Assembly: GCA_038116745.1 (NCBI GenBank)
Contig: JAYODW010000043.1
Span: 1-36,692, forward strand
Length of the DNA stretch: 36,692 nt
Source of the DNA: JAYODW01 sp038116745
GTDB lineage: Bacteria > Pseudomonadota > Gammaproteobacteria > Ga0077536
Direction: 5' to 3'
How positions within the stretch are numbered: the stretch's first letter is position 1; each line of letters begins with the position of its first letter. The notes under the pieces are model-generated. The model made no database searches. It was not told where the DNA came from and saw only the letters and a program-made list of their open reading frames with translations. Below, piece after piece: positions 24,646 through 32,089 of the stretch. The translations under genes were made by a program, and so were the position numbers.

Positions 24646-25440
24646 GTGATTGCGTTTCCTGATATCAATCCGGTTGCGGTACAGCTCGGGCCACTGGCCA
24701 TTCACTGGTACGGGCTGGCCTACATTGCCGGGATCGGACTGGCCTGGTGGTTGCTACTGCGGCGGGTGCAGTCTCGAAACGTAGCCTGGACAGAGAAAGA
24801 TGTCGGCGACCTGGTTTTCTGGGCGGCGCTCGGCGCGGTCCTCGGCGGGCGAGTCGGGTATGCGCTTTTCTACAACGCAGACGCCTATCTCGATGATCCA
24901 ACCGCGGTCTTCGCGGTCTGGCGCGGCGGGATGTCGTTTCACGGCGGAGTGCTGGGTTTTATTTTCGCCACCGCCTGGTTTGCACGCTCCCGCCAGCGTC
25001 GTTTTCTTGAAGTGAGCGACTTCCTGGTGCCCGTGGTGCCGGTCGGACTGGGCCTGGGAAGGATCGCCAATTTTGTGAACCAGGAGCTGTGGGGTGCGCC
25101 GACAGAGCTGCCCTGGGGTGTCGTTTTTACGAATCCCGCCGCAGGGCTCGTCGCACGGCACCCTTCTCAGCTCTACGAGGCGATTCTTGAGGGCGCTGTG
25201 CTATTTGCAATCCTGGCCTGGGTCACCCGTGTGCCGCGCCAGACCGGCGTTGCGTCCGGTGTTTTTCTGCTGGGCTATGGGTGCTTCCGCTGCCTGGTCG
25301 AGTTCGTGCGCGAGCCTGACGCCCATATCGGTTTCCTCGCCGACGGATGGATGACCATGGGGCAGGTCTTATCAGCGCCGATGGTCCTGGCTGGAGCAGT
25401 GCTGCTGGCGCTCTCTCTGCGCCGCAGCGAGCCGCGGTGA
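24646..25440 (+). CDS. lgt: Prolipoprotein diacylglyceryl transferase
   Basis: Lgt moves a diacylglyceryl group from phosphatidylglycerol to the lipobox cysteine of prolipoproteins in the inner membrane, the first step of lipoprotein maturation. The start is GTG, giving 264 aa. There are about seven membrane segments. Catalytic and signature residues are His99 in GGMSFHGG and the GRIANFVNQELWG signature (Arg139, Asn142, Glu147). The HPSQLYEA motif and the late RCLVEFVREPD segment are also intact. It lies between the PfkB-family gene and thyA (47-base gap); an lgt-thyA pair is common in proteobacteria. Confidence 0.95.
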   Translation: MIAFPDINPVAVQLGPLAIHWYGLAYIAGIGLAWWLLLRRVQSRNVAWTEKDVGDLVFWAALGAVLGGRVGYALFYNADAYLDDPTAVFAVWRGGMSFHGGVLGFIFATAWFARSRQRRFLEVSDFLVPVVPVGLGLGRIANFVNQELWGAPTELPWGVVFTNPAAGLVARHPSQLYEAILEGAVLFAILAWVTRVPRQTGVASGVFLLGYGCFRCLVEFVREPDAHIGFLADGWMTMGQVLSAPMVLAGAVLLALSLRRSEPR

Positions 25441-25487
25441 CCTGTCGCTGAATAGCCGCCGCCGGTGCGCACGTTACAATTCCGACC

Positions 25488-26282
25488 ATGGAAACTTACC
25501 TTGAGCTGCTGCGCCACGTACGTGATCAGGGTGTGCGCAAGAGCGATCGCACCGGTACGGGCACTGTCAGCGTTTTTGGTTACCAGATGCGGTTTCCTCT
25601 GGAGCACAGCTTTCCGTTACTGACGACAAAAAAGCTGCACCTTAAGTCGATCATTCACGAGCTGCTCTGGTTTCTCAAAGGCGAGTCGAATGTCGCCTAC
25701 CTGCGTGAGAACAAGGTCACTATCTGGGACGAATGGGCCGACGAGGCGGGGGAATTAGGGCCGGTCTATGGCGTGCAGTGGCGTTCCTGGCCGACGACAG
25801 CAGGCGGCAGCATTGACCAGCTGGCTGAGGTCATTGCAGAGATCAAAAGCAATCCCGATTCACGCCGTCTGCTGGTCAGTGCGTGGAACGTTGCCGACAT
25901 CCCGCGTATGGCCCTGGCACCCTGCCACACGATGTTCCAGTTCTACGTTGCCGACGGGCGTTTGTCCTGCCAGATGTACCAGCGCAGTGCGGATATTTTT
26001 CTTGGTGTCCCATTCAATATCGCTTCGTATGCGTTGCTGACTCTCATGGTGGCCCAGGCCTGTGGACTGCGCCCGGGAGAGTTTGTGCACACTCTGGGCG
26101 ACGCCCATCTCTACCTGAACCATCTTGAGCAGGCGGATCTGCAGCTCAGCCGCGCGCCAATGTCCCCTCCAAGGATGAAGTTGAATCCCGCCGTCAGCAG
26201 CGTGTTTGATTTCACCTACGATGACTTCGAGCTTGTGGACTACGCCGCACACCCGCACATTCCCGCGCCTGTAGCTGTGTGA
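25488..26282 (+). CDS. thyA: Thymidylate synthase
   Basis: ThyA methylates dUMP to dTMP with methylene-tetrahydrofolate, producing dihydrofolate. The 264-aa protein has the same length and nucleophile numbering as E. coli ThyA: Cys146 in LAPCHTMFQFY. Other conserved parts are DRTGTGTVSVFGYQMRF, the FPLLTTKK loop, GPVYGVQWR and the dUMP-binding YQRSADIFLGVPFNIASYALL. Its C-terminus ends HIPAPVAV as expected. folA follows 81 bases downstream and would regenerate tetrahydrofolate, so the two enzymes work in one cycle. Confidence 0.97.
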   Translation: METYLELLRHVRDQGVRKSDRTGTGTVSVFGYQMRFPLEHSFPLLTTKKLHLKSIIHELLWFLKGESNVAYLRENKVTIWDEWADEAGELGPVYGVQWRSWPTTAGGSIDQLAEVIAEIKSNPDSRRLLVSAWNVADIPRMALAPCHTMFQFYVADGRLSCQMYQRSADIFLGVPFNIASYALLTLMVAQACGLRPGEFVHTLGDAHLYLNHLEQADLQLSRAPMSPPRMKLNPAVSSVFDFTYDDFELVDYAAHPHIPAPVAV

Positions 26283-26363
26283 GCAAGCACCTAGAGAAGC
26301 CCACCTCGACATCGTCGAGCTGGCGGATTCCTGGTCGTTGCAGACACAACGGACGCTGAACGG

Positions 26364-26855
26364 ATGATGACGGTCAGCCTGGTGGTCGCCATGGCTACAA
26401 ACCGGGTGATCGGTCGTGACGGGACGCTGCCCTGGCATTTGCCGGCCGATCTGCGGCGCTTTCGAGAGATCACCATGGGCAAACCGATCGTTATGGGCCG
26501 GCGAACGCACGAATCGATCGGCCGACCGCTGCCTGGACGTCGCAACATAGTGCTGAGCCGCGACACGGGCTTCCAAGCGCCGGGCTGTGAGATTTGCGAC
26601 TCGCTGCCGGCGGCGCTGCGCCGGCTCTCACCGTGTGCAGAAGTGATGGTGATCGGCGGCGTAGCGCTGTACGAGGCGGCACTTCCTGAGGCCCGCCGGA
26701 TCTATCTCACCCGCGTGCACGCCGAGGTGGCGGGCGATGTGAGGTTCCCTGAGATTGATGCGAGCGAGTGGCGTGAAATCGTGCACGAGCGTCATGAACG
26801 GGATCCGAAGCACGACTTCGACTATGCCTTCTGTGTGCTGGAACGCCTTAATTGA
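26364..26855 (+). CDS. folA: Dihydrofolate reductase
   Basis: FolA reduces dihydrofolate to tetrahydrofolate with NADPH. The 163-aa protein has the standard opening SLVVAMATNRVIGRDGTLPWHLPADL, with the substrate-binding acidic residue in LPADLRRF, then MGRRTHESIGRPLPGRRNIVLSR and the NADPH loop VIGGVALYEAAL. Two ATGs stand together at 26364 and 26367, and either could start. The gene follows thyA on the same strand. Its TGA overlaps the stop of the convergent apaH by 8 bases, so the two 3' ends share sequence. Confidence 0.95.
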   Translation: MMTVSLVVAMATNRVIGRDGTLPWHLPADLRRFREITMGKPIVMGRRTHESIGRPLPGRRNIVLSRDTGFQAPGCEICDSLPAALRRLSPCAEVMVIGGVALYEAALPEARRIYLTRVHAEVAGDVRFPEIDASEWREIVHERHERDPKHDFDYAFCVLERLN

Positions 26856-27690
26856 AAGGTGCGCTGCAGGAAGAGCTGACGCTCGTCGCAGTCCGGTCCT
26901 CAAGACGGACAGCCGTCAGACTGCCGCCCCACACCGCGCCGGTATCCAGCGGGAATACGAGGTGACGGTCCCGCTCCCGCGCGCTGAGGCGCAGCGTGGA
27001 CCAGTGACCGAAGAATATCTCGACGTCGGTAGAGCGACGCCCCGCGATCGAGAACCAGGGCTGGAGATCGGTCTGCGGTTCAGCGAGCGCTGATTTCTCA
27101 CTCAGCTCGAGTGCGCCGTTGGCCTGGCAGTAGCGCATCCGGGTGAAGCTGTTGGTGATGTAGCGCAAGCGTTCCATCCCGGCCAGATCGTCATTCCAAC
27201 GAGTCGGACCATCGCCGTACATAGCGCCGAGGAACGATATGACCTTAGTGTCGTCGCGCAAATGTTGCTCGACCTCGTGCGCCCGGACCAGCGCATCGCC
27301 GATTGACCACTGTGGTGGAATGCCTGCATGCACCAGAGCCACGTCGCGAGTCTGATCGACATGTATCAGCGCTTGTTGTCGGAGCCAGCGCAGTAATTCG
27401 TCCGCGTTTGGCGCACTCAGAACACCGCTCAGCGTATCCCGCCGTCGCGGCTTGAATTCGGGTACCAGTGCCAGCGCCAGCAGATGCAGATCGTGGTTAC
27501 CCAGCACCACGGTTGCGCGGTCGCCGAGATTGCGCACCTCTTCCAGCACGAGCAGGGATTCAGGCCCGCGGTTCACCAGGTCACCCGCCAGCCACAGGTG
27601 GTCTGTGCGGGGGTCGAACTGGATGGCTGCCAGCAGAGCTTTGAATTCGCGGTAGCAGCCTTGAATGTCGCCGATGGCGTAGGTCGCCAT
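26848..27690 (-). CDS. apaH: Symmetrical bis(5'-nucleosyl)-tetraphosphatase
   Basis: ApaH splits Ap4A into two ADP and also removes Np4 caps from RNA in E. coli. The 280-aa protein is a calcineurin-like metallophosphatase. Metal-binding motifs are YAIGDIQGCYREF (residues 4-16), LAGDLVNRGPES and VLGNHDLHLL, with ALVHAGIPPQW later. The C-terminal half carries FFGHWSTL and LDTGAVWGGSL, both typical. It follows apaG by 20 bases on the same strand, as in most gammaproteobacteria. Its last 8 bases overlap the convergent folA. The final residues (SVSSSCSAPFN) are probably a non-essential tail. Confidence 0.95.
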   Translation of the reverse strand: MATYAIGDIQGCYREFKALLAAIQFDPRTDHLWLAGDLVNRGPESLLVLEEVRNLGDRATVVLGNHDLHLLALALVPEFKPRRRDTLSGVLSAPNADELLRWLRQQALIHVDQTRDVALVHAGIPPQWSIGDALVRAHEVEQHLRDDTKVISFLGAMYGDGPTRWNDDLAGMERLRYITNSFTRMRYCQANGALELSEKSALAEPQTDLQPWFSIAGRRSTDVEIFFGHWSTLRLSARERDRHLVFPLDTGAVWGGSLTAVRLEDRTATSVSSSCSAPFN

Positions 27691-27710
27691 GGCTCAGCAG
27701 AGCGGCACGG

Positions 27711-28082
27711 TCAGTGCAGCGTGCGCGGAATCGAGAGGCTGAAAGCCGGGATGGCTGCATCGAAACGCGACCCGTCTGCCCCGACCATACCGTAGCTGCC
27801 ACGCATGCTGCCAACGGGAGTTTTGAGGACGGCGCCGCTGGTGTACTCAAAGCGCTCGCCGGGTGCGATCAGGGGCTGTTCGCCGACGACGCCTGGCCCC
27901 CTGACTTCCTGCACCTGTCCGTCAGCGTCGGTGATGATCCAATGGCGATCGAGGAGCTGGGCGCTCTCCGCGCCACAGTTCTCGATGGTTATAGTGTAAG
28001 CAAAAACGTAACGCTCCGCTTCCGGGTCTGATTGCTCCTCGACAAACTGCGTCGCCGCCTGCACTCGAATATCGAATTTCAT
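27711..28082 (-). CDS. apaG: Co2+/Mg2+ efflux-associated protein ApaG
   Basis: ApaG is a small fibronectin-III-like protein linked by genetics to Co2+ resistance and Mg2+ efflux; its biochemistry is unclear. The 123-aa product is full length, with YVFAYTITIENCG, LLDRHWIITDADG, the conserved glycine motif EVRGPGVVGEQP, and SGAVLKTPVGSMRGSYGMV. It precedes apaH on the same strand with a 20-base gap, so the pair is an operon. The rsmA gene that often lies directly upstream of apaG is not here but 7.8 kb away on the same strand. Confidence 0.94.
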   Translation of the reverse strand: MKFDIRVQAATQFVEEQSDPEAERYVFAYTITIENCGAESAQLLDRHWIITDADGQVQEVRGPGVVGEQPLIAPGERFEYTSGAVLKTPVGSMRGSYGMVGADGSRFDAAIPAFSLSIPRTLH

Positions 28083-28127
28083 GTTCTGTTCAGCATGCCT
28101 TGTTAAATGTCCAACTCGTCTCTGCGC

Positions 28128-29636
28128 TCAGTCAGCGACAGGGCGGTCAAGCATACGGTAGGAGCAGGCTTCGGCGATATGTGAGCTGTGCAGGGTATCG
28201 CTCATGTCGAGGTCAGCGATGGTGCGTGCGATGGCGGCGATCTTGTGCAGGCTGCGGGTGCTCAGGGCCAGTTTGCGCCCGAATTCCACAAGACAATAAC
28301 TTGCCGCTGAAGTCATCTGGCATTGCGCTTTCAGTTCCGAATCGCGCAGGGCAGCGTTCAGAATCCTCTGGCGTCGGTGTTGATGCTCGCGGCACTGTTT
28401 GACTCTCGCGGCGACGACAGCGCTCGATTCACCCGTGGTCTCAGCTGCAAACGGGTCAACGAACTGGCGCGGGAGCTCCAGGTGGATATCGATACGCTCA
28501 CGGAGAGGTCCTGAGATCCGCTGACGGTAGCGTGCAATCGCCTGAGGCGTGCAGCGGCATTCCATCTGCGGGTCGCCAGCATAGCCACAGGGACAGGGAT
28601 TCATCGCCGCGACCAGCTGGAAGGCGGCAGGGAAACGCACCGCACCGGACGCGCGCGCAATATGGATTTGGCTGTGCTCGAGAGGTTCTCGCAGTGCTTC
28701 GAGTGCACGCCGATCGAACTCGGGTAATTCGTCCAGGAACAGAACACCTTGGTGCGCGAGGGAGATCTCTCCCGGTCTCGGGTGTTGCCCGCCACCCACC
28801 AGAGCCACAGCAGAAGCGGAGTGGTGGGGTGATCTGAATGGCCTCCGGCCGTGCAGGAGACCTTCCAGGCTTTGTCCCGCGACCGAATGTATCGCCGCTA
28901 CTTCGAGCGTTTCCTGCGCATCAAGCGGCGGTAACAGTCCGGGCAGACGCCGCGCGAGCATGGTTTTACCGGTCCCCGGTGGACCGAGCATGATGACGTT
29001 GTGTCCGCCCGCCGCCGCGACTTCCAGCGCGCGTCGTGCGCGGCTTTGCCCAACGATGTCACAGAGATCCGGATAGTCATCGGGGGTGCAGCCGTGCCGG
29101 CTGCGTGCGATGCCCGGAAGCGTCAGCAAACCATTCAGGTGCTTCGCAACCTCAAGTAGGCTTGTCGCAGCATGTCCGGACGATGATGCAACGAGTGCAG
29201 CTAAGTCGCCATCTTCCGCCGCCACGATCAACGCGTGCTGGTCAGCGCCAGCCGCCAGGGCGGCGGCGATCACCCCCTGGATCGGACGCAGTTCACCGCT
29301 GAGGCCCAGTTCGGCAAAAAACTCGGTTCGGCCCAGCGAATCTGGTTCGATCTGTCCGGAAGCAGCCAGGATCCCGACTGCTACCGCGAGATCGAAACCG
29401 GTGCCTTCCTTGGGAATATCGCCCGGAGACAGGTTGACGGTGATGCGGCGCAGCGGGTACTCGAACCCTGAGTTGGTGATGGCGGAGCGGACCCGCTCGC
29501 GACTTTCGCGTACCGCGGCGGCAGGCAATCCAACGATCGTGCAGCCGGGTAGCCCGTTTGCGATATGCGTTTCGACACGAATCAGTGGTGCTGAGATGCC
29601 GACAAGGGCACGGCAGTAGGCAACGGCGATGGGCAT
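28128..29636 (-). CDS. comM: Mg chelatase-like AAA+ helicase ComM (YifB family)
   Basis: ComM is a hexameric helicase that promotes branch migration during natural transformation; many non-competent bacteria also keep it. The 502-aa protein has the N-terminal Lon-protease-like ChlI domain (about 20-140; VETHIANGLPGCTIVGLP, VNLSPGDIPKEGTGFDLAVAVGIL). An AAA+ module follows, with Walker A GPPGTGKTMLARRLPG and Walker B VLFLDELPEF. A cysteine cluster of the zinc-binding type sits in MNPCPCGYAGDPQMECRC. The C-terminal Mg-chelatase subunit domain (SARSLHK-like: STRSLHKIAAIARTIADL) is present. It lies downstream of ubiK on the same strand, an arrangement seen near amtB-glnK in Pseudomonas. Confidence 0.95.
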   Translation of the reverse strand: MPIAVAYCRALVGISAPLIRVETHIANGLPGCTIVGLPAAAVRESRERVRSAITNSGFEYPLRRITVNLSPGDIPKEGTGFDLAVAVGILAASGQIEPDSLGRTEFFAELGLSGELRPIQGVIAAALAAGADQHALIVAAEDGDLAALVASSSGHAATSLLEVAKHLNGLLTLPGIARSRHGCTPDDYPDLCDIVGQSRARRALEVAAAGGHNVIMLGPPGTGKTMLARRLPGLLPPLDAQETLEVAAIHSVAGQSLEGLLHGRRPFRSPHHSASAVALVGGGQHPRPGEISLAHQGVLFLDELPEFDRRALEALREPLEHSQIHIARASGAVRFPAAFQLVAAMNPCPCGYAGDPQMECRCTPQAIARYRQRISGPLRERIDIHLELPRQFVDPFAAETTGESSAVVAARVKQCREHQHRRQRILNAALRDSELKAQCQMTSAASYCLVEFGRKLALSTRSLHKIAAIARTIADLDMSDTLHSSHIAEACSYRMLDRPVAD

Positions 29637-29738
29637 GGCGTCCCTGCTCCAGTCTTGCCCGCATCCATGCAGGCTGGCCCGCTATGTTAACGCGTTCCGC
29701 GCGGCTCAAGAGTACTGACGGCAGAAGCCTGTACGTGG

Positions 29739-29990
29739 TCAGGGTGGTCCAGCATTCTCCAGTTCCTGGAGCTGGGCTTCCAGTTGTTCCAGCCGCTCCC
29801 GGGTGCGTGCCAGTACTCGTGTCTGGGCCTCGAATTCTTCCCGTGTGACCAGATCAAGCCGGTTGAGCAAAGACTCCAGAACCGGACGGATATTCGCTTT
29901 TAGTTCTTCACGCAGCAGACGCGCGTCTTCTGGCAGCAGGGCCGCGAGGCGCTCTGCAGCAGCTTCGATAGAGCGCAAGTCAAACATCAT
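29739..29990 (-). CDS. ubiK: Ubiquinone biosynthesis accessory factor UbiK (YqiC/BMFP family)
   Basis: UbiK is a small trimeric coiled-coil protein that helps the UbiJ-containing complex make ubiquinone under aerobic conditions. From the ATG at 29990 it is 83 aa. It begins MMFDLRSIEAAAERLAALLP and contains the family block LNRLDLVTREEFEAQTRVLARTRERLEQLE, a coiled coil. A strong AGGAGAAAGG sits 4 bases before the first of two adjacent ATGs and decides the start; a longer frame to 30017 lacks such a site. It lies upstream of comM on the same strand, and its promoter region is shared with the divergent ammonium transporter and its NtrC-like sites. Confidence 0.92.
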   Translation of the reverse strand: MMFDLRSIEAAAERLAALLPEDARLLREELKANIRPVLESLLNRLDLVTREEFEAQTRVLARTRERLEQLEAQLQELENAGPP

Positions 29991-30043
29991 CGTCCTTTCT
30001 CCTCTCAGAGGGTTCATCTCGCCGGGGCTGTGGTGGGCATAGC

Positions 30044-30089
30044 GCGAGAAATTGGTGCATACCTCCCGTTTGGCGCTTCGAATTGGTGC
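30044..30089 (+). promoter_or_regulatory. Tandem NtrC-like enhancer sites upstream of amt
   Basis: Two 15-base elements, at 30044-30058 and 30075-30089, both fit GC-N11-GC and share the right half AATTGGTGC. They match the glnA-type NtrC site (GCACTATATTGGTGC) at 11 and 10 of 15 positions. Their starts are 31 bases apart, about three helical turns. They lie about 146 and 115 bases upstream of the start predicted from the sigma-54 promoter, close to the classical glnA arrangement. Confidence 0.6.
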
Positions 30090-30174
30090 GTGGACGCCGT
30101 GGCGCTCGGAGGGCAGCAGAGAGCTTTCGCATCTTTACCTTGAATAAGTGCTTGATCAGAGCGTTCCGCAAGAG

Positions 30175-30190
30175 TGGCACACATGGTGCA
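30175..30190 (+). promoter_or_regulatory. Sigma-54 promoter of the amt-glnK-amtB block
   Basis: TGGCAC (30175-30180), five bases, then GTGCA (30186-30190) gives the diagnostic GG-N10-GC spacing; only one core base differs from TGGCAC-N5-TTGCA. The predicted start, near 30201, lies about 63 bases before the transporter's GTG. The promoter shows that longer upstream starts of that frame are not used. Confidence 0.72.
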
Positions 30191-30263
30191 TTCGGCTGTT
30201 TTGCCGTGTCCTCGAAGCAGTTCCGCTATGAAGGGCACTCAAACGACTGAGGAGGACTCCCAC

Positions 30264-31514
30264 GTGGACGCATCTGTTATTGAACTTAAGTATGCCCTCG
30301 ACACGTTTTATTTTCTCGTGATGGGTGCAATGGTCATGTTAATGGCCGCAGGCTTCGCGATGCTCGAAGCCGGGCTGGTGAGGGCGAAAAATACGGCTGA
30401 AATTCTCACCAAGAATATCGTGCTCTACGCAGTGGCGTGCATCATGTATTTGCTCTGCGGGTATGCGCTGATGTATCCGGGGGATGGTGTTACTGCCCTG
30501 TGGCCAGGATTGCCGTCGATTCTCGGCAGTACCGACAACGCAGCTGAGGCCGTGATAGCCAGCGACGGTGAGACCTACTACTCGGGCCTGTCAGATTTCT
30601 TCTTCCAGGCTGTATTTGTCGCCGCTGCCATGTCGGTCGTATCGGGAGCAGTGGCGGAGCGCATGAAGCTGTGGGCTTTTCTCGGCTTCGCCGTGGTGAT
30701 GACCGGTTTCATTTACCCGATAGAGGGCTATTGGAAATGGGGCGGCGGTTTCCTCGATCAAAAAGGTTTCCTCGATTTTGCCGGGTCTGGCGTGGTGCAC
30801 ATGACGGGTGCGACCGCGGCGCTGGTCGGAGTGCTCTTTCTTGGAGCGCGGAAAGGAAAATACGGTGCAGACGGCCGGATAAACCCGATGCCGGGCGCCA
30901 ATCTGCCTCTCGCAACGCTCGGCACCTTTCTCCTCTGGTTCGGGTGGTTCGGCTTTAACGGCGGCTCTGAGCTCAAGGTATCTGATGTCGCAGAGGCGAA
31001 CGCCGTAGCTTTGGTGTTCGTGAACACAAACACGGCGGCTGCGGGCGGTACGGTTGCGGCTCTAATCACGGCGCGGCTCCTGTTCGGCAAGGCTGATTTG
31101 ACGATGGCTTTGAACGGTGCTCTGGCCGGTCTCGTTGCAATAACCGCCGAACCGCTCACTCCTACTCCTCTTCTTGCCACGCTGATTGGCGCAGTAGGCG
31201 GAGTCCTTGTAGTGTTCTCCATCGTCTGGCTGGATCGCCTGAAGATCGATGATCCGGTTGGCGCTATCTCCGTGCACGGGAGCGCAGGTATTTGGGGACT
31301 GCTGGCGGTATGCCTCTCAAACGAGGACGCCAGCCTGGGCGCTCAGCTGCTGGGTATCGCGATGATCTTCGGATGGGTTGCGGTAACCTCTGCCATCGTC
31401 TGGGGTGCCCTGAAGGCTACCGTAGGGATTCGTATCAGCGAAGAGGAGGAAGCAGCCGGGTGCGATATAGGAGAATGTGGGCTTGAGGCCTATCCGGAAT
31501 TCGTTAAAACCTGA
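30264..31514 (+). CDS. amt: Ammonium transporter (first Amt paralogue)
   Basis: An Amt/Mep/Rh-family ammonium channel of the inner membrane. The start is a GTG with a perfect GAGGAGG eight bases upstream; it lies downstream of the sigma-54 promoter, giving 416 aa. About 11 membrane segments are visible, without a cleavable signal peptide. The twin pore histidines are His179 (VVHMTGAT) and His338 (ISVHGSAG). The Phe gate is in DFFFQAVFVAAAMSVVSGAVAERMK, and FLDFAGSG holds the conserved Asp. The acidic C-terminus (ISEEEEAAGCDIGECG) is where GlnK docking and regulation occur in the family. It is clearly distinct from the second Amt downstream. It is first in the amt-glnK-amtB block. Confidence 0.93.
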   Translation: MDASVIELKYALDTFYFLVMGAMVMLMAAGFAMLEAGLVRAKNTAEILTKNIVLYAVACIMYLLCGYALMYPGDGVTALWPGLPSILGSTDNAAEAVIASDGETYYSGLSDFFFQAVFVAAAMSVVSGAVAERMKLWAFLGFAVVMTGFIYPIEGYWKWGGGFLDQKGFLDFAGSGVVHMTGATAALVGVLFLGARKGKYGADGRINPMPGANLPLATLGTFLLWFGWFGFNGGSELKVSDVAEANAVALVFVNTNTAAAGGTVAALITARLLFGKADLTMALNGALAGLVAITAEPLTPTPLLATLIGAVGGVLVVFSIVWLDRLKIDDPVGAISVHGSAGIWGLLAVCLSNEDASLGAQLLGIAMIFGWVAVTSAIVWGALKATVGIRISEEEEAAGCDIGECGLEAYPEFVKT

Positions 31515-31519
31515 GGTGT

Positions 31520-31623
31520 CAGGCGCGCTACGCCTGAAACGTTCTCGATACACAGAGGCGGTAACAGGCGGACGTCGAGTTACTGGTCAAAAGAAGTGTC
31601 CCCGGTGAGCAGCGCCGGGGACA
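31520..31623 (+). repeat. Two hairpins between amt and glnK
   Basis: TCAGGCG-CGCTA-CGCCTGA (31520-31538) and TGTCCCCGG-N9-CCGGGGACA (31597-31623) are perfect 7-bp and 9-bp stems. Neither has a U-run. They could stabilise the amt transcript end or dampen expression into glnK. I see no sigma-54 promoter in this interval, so glnK probably depends on read-through or on an unrecognised promoter. Confidence 0.6.
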
Positions 31624-31681
31624 ATCGTCGCGAAAAACGCTAGTTCAGAACTTAACCAACAAGATCAGTGGGAGAAAACCG

Positions 31682-32020
31682 ATGAAACTTGTTACAGCGA
31701 TAGTGAAACCATTCAAGCTAGACGACGTGCGGGAGGCCTTGTCCGAGCGCGGGATCCACGGAATGACAGTCACGGAATTAAAAGGTTTCGGACGCCAGAA
31801 AGGGCACACGGAACTTTACCGTGGGGCGGAATACGTGGTGGATTTTCTGCCGAAAGTAAAAATTGAAGTCGCGGTCAGCGATGAACAGATGGACGAGGTG
31901 GTTGACACCATTCGCACCGCCGCGAACACGGAGTCCATAGGAGACGGCAAGATCTTCGTGACGGAGCTCATCGACATCGTCCGGATCCGGACAGGGGAGA
32001 CCGGCGCAGACGCGCTCTAA
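31682..32020 (+). CDS. glnK: Nitrogen regulatory P-II protein GlnK
   Basis: GlnK is a trimeric signal protein that senses 2-oxoglutarate, ATP/ADP and glutamine status and plugs ammonium channels when nitrogen is plentiful. The 112-aa protein is full length. It opens MKLVTAIVKPFKLDDVREAL. The T-loop has the uridylylation site Tyr51 (GHTELYRGAEY), preceded by KGFGRQKGHTE, and the C-terminal signature GDGKIFVTELIDIVRIRTGE is intact. GGGAG sits before the ATG. Its position between two ammonium transporter genes argues for GlnK over GlnB, though sequence alone does not separate them cleanly. Confidence 0.95.
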   Translation: MKLVTAIVKPFKLDDVREALSERGIHGMTVTELKGFGRQKGHTELYRGAEYVVDFLPKVKIEVAVSDEQMDEVVDTIRTAANTESIGDGKIFVTELIDIVRIRTGETGADAL

Positions 32021-32089
32021 AACTCTGCACGGGCGCGGCGCCTCGACGCCACGCCTGATTTCTTTGGGGGAGTTCGGGGGAAGACAACA

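Noticed and set aside
25860..26576. A 238-codon minus-strand frame opposite thyA and folA
   Set aside because: It spans two certain genes and their gap; an antisense open frame in GC-rich DNA.
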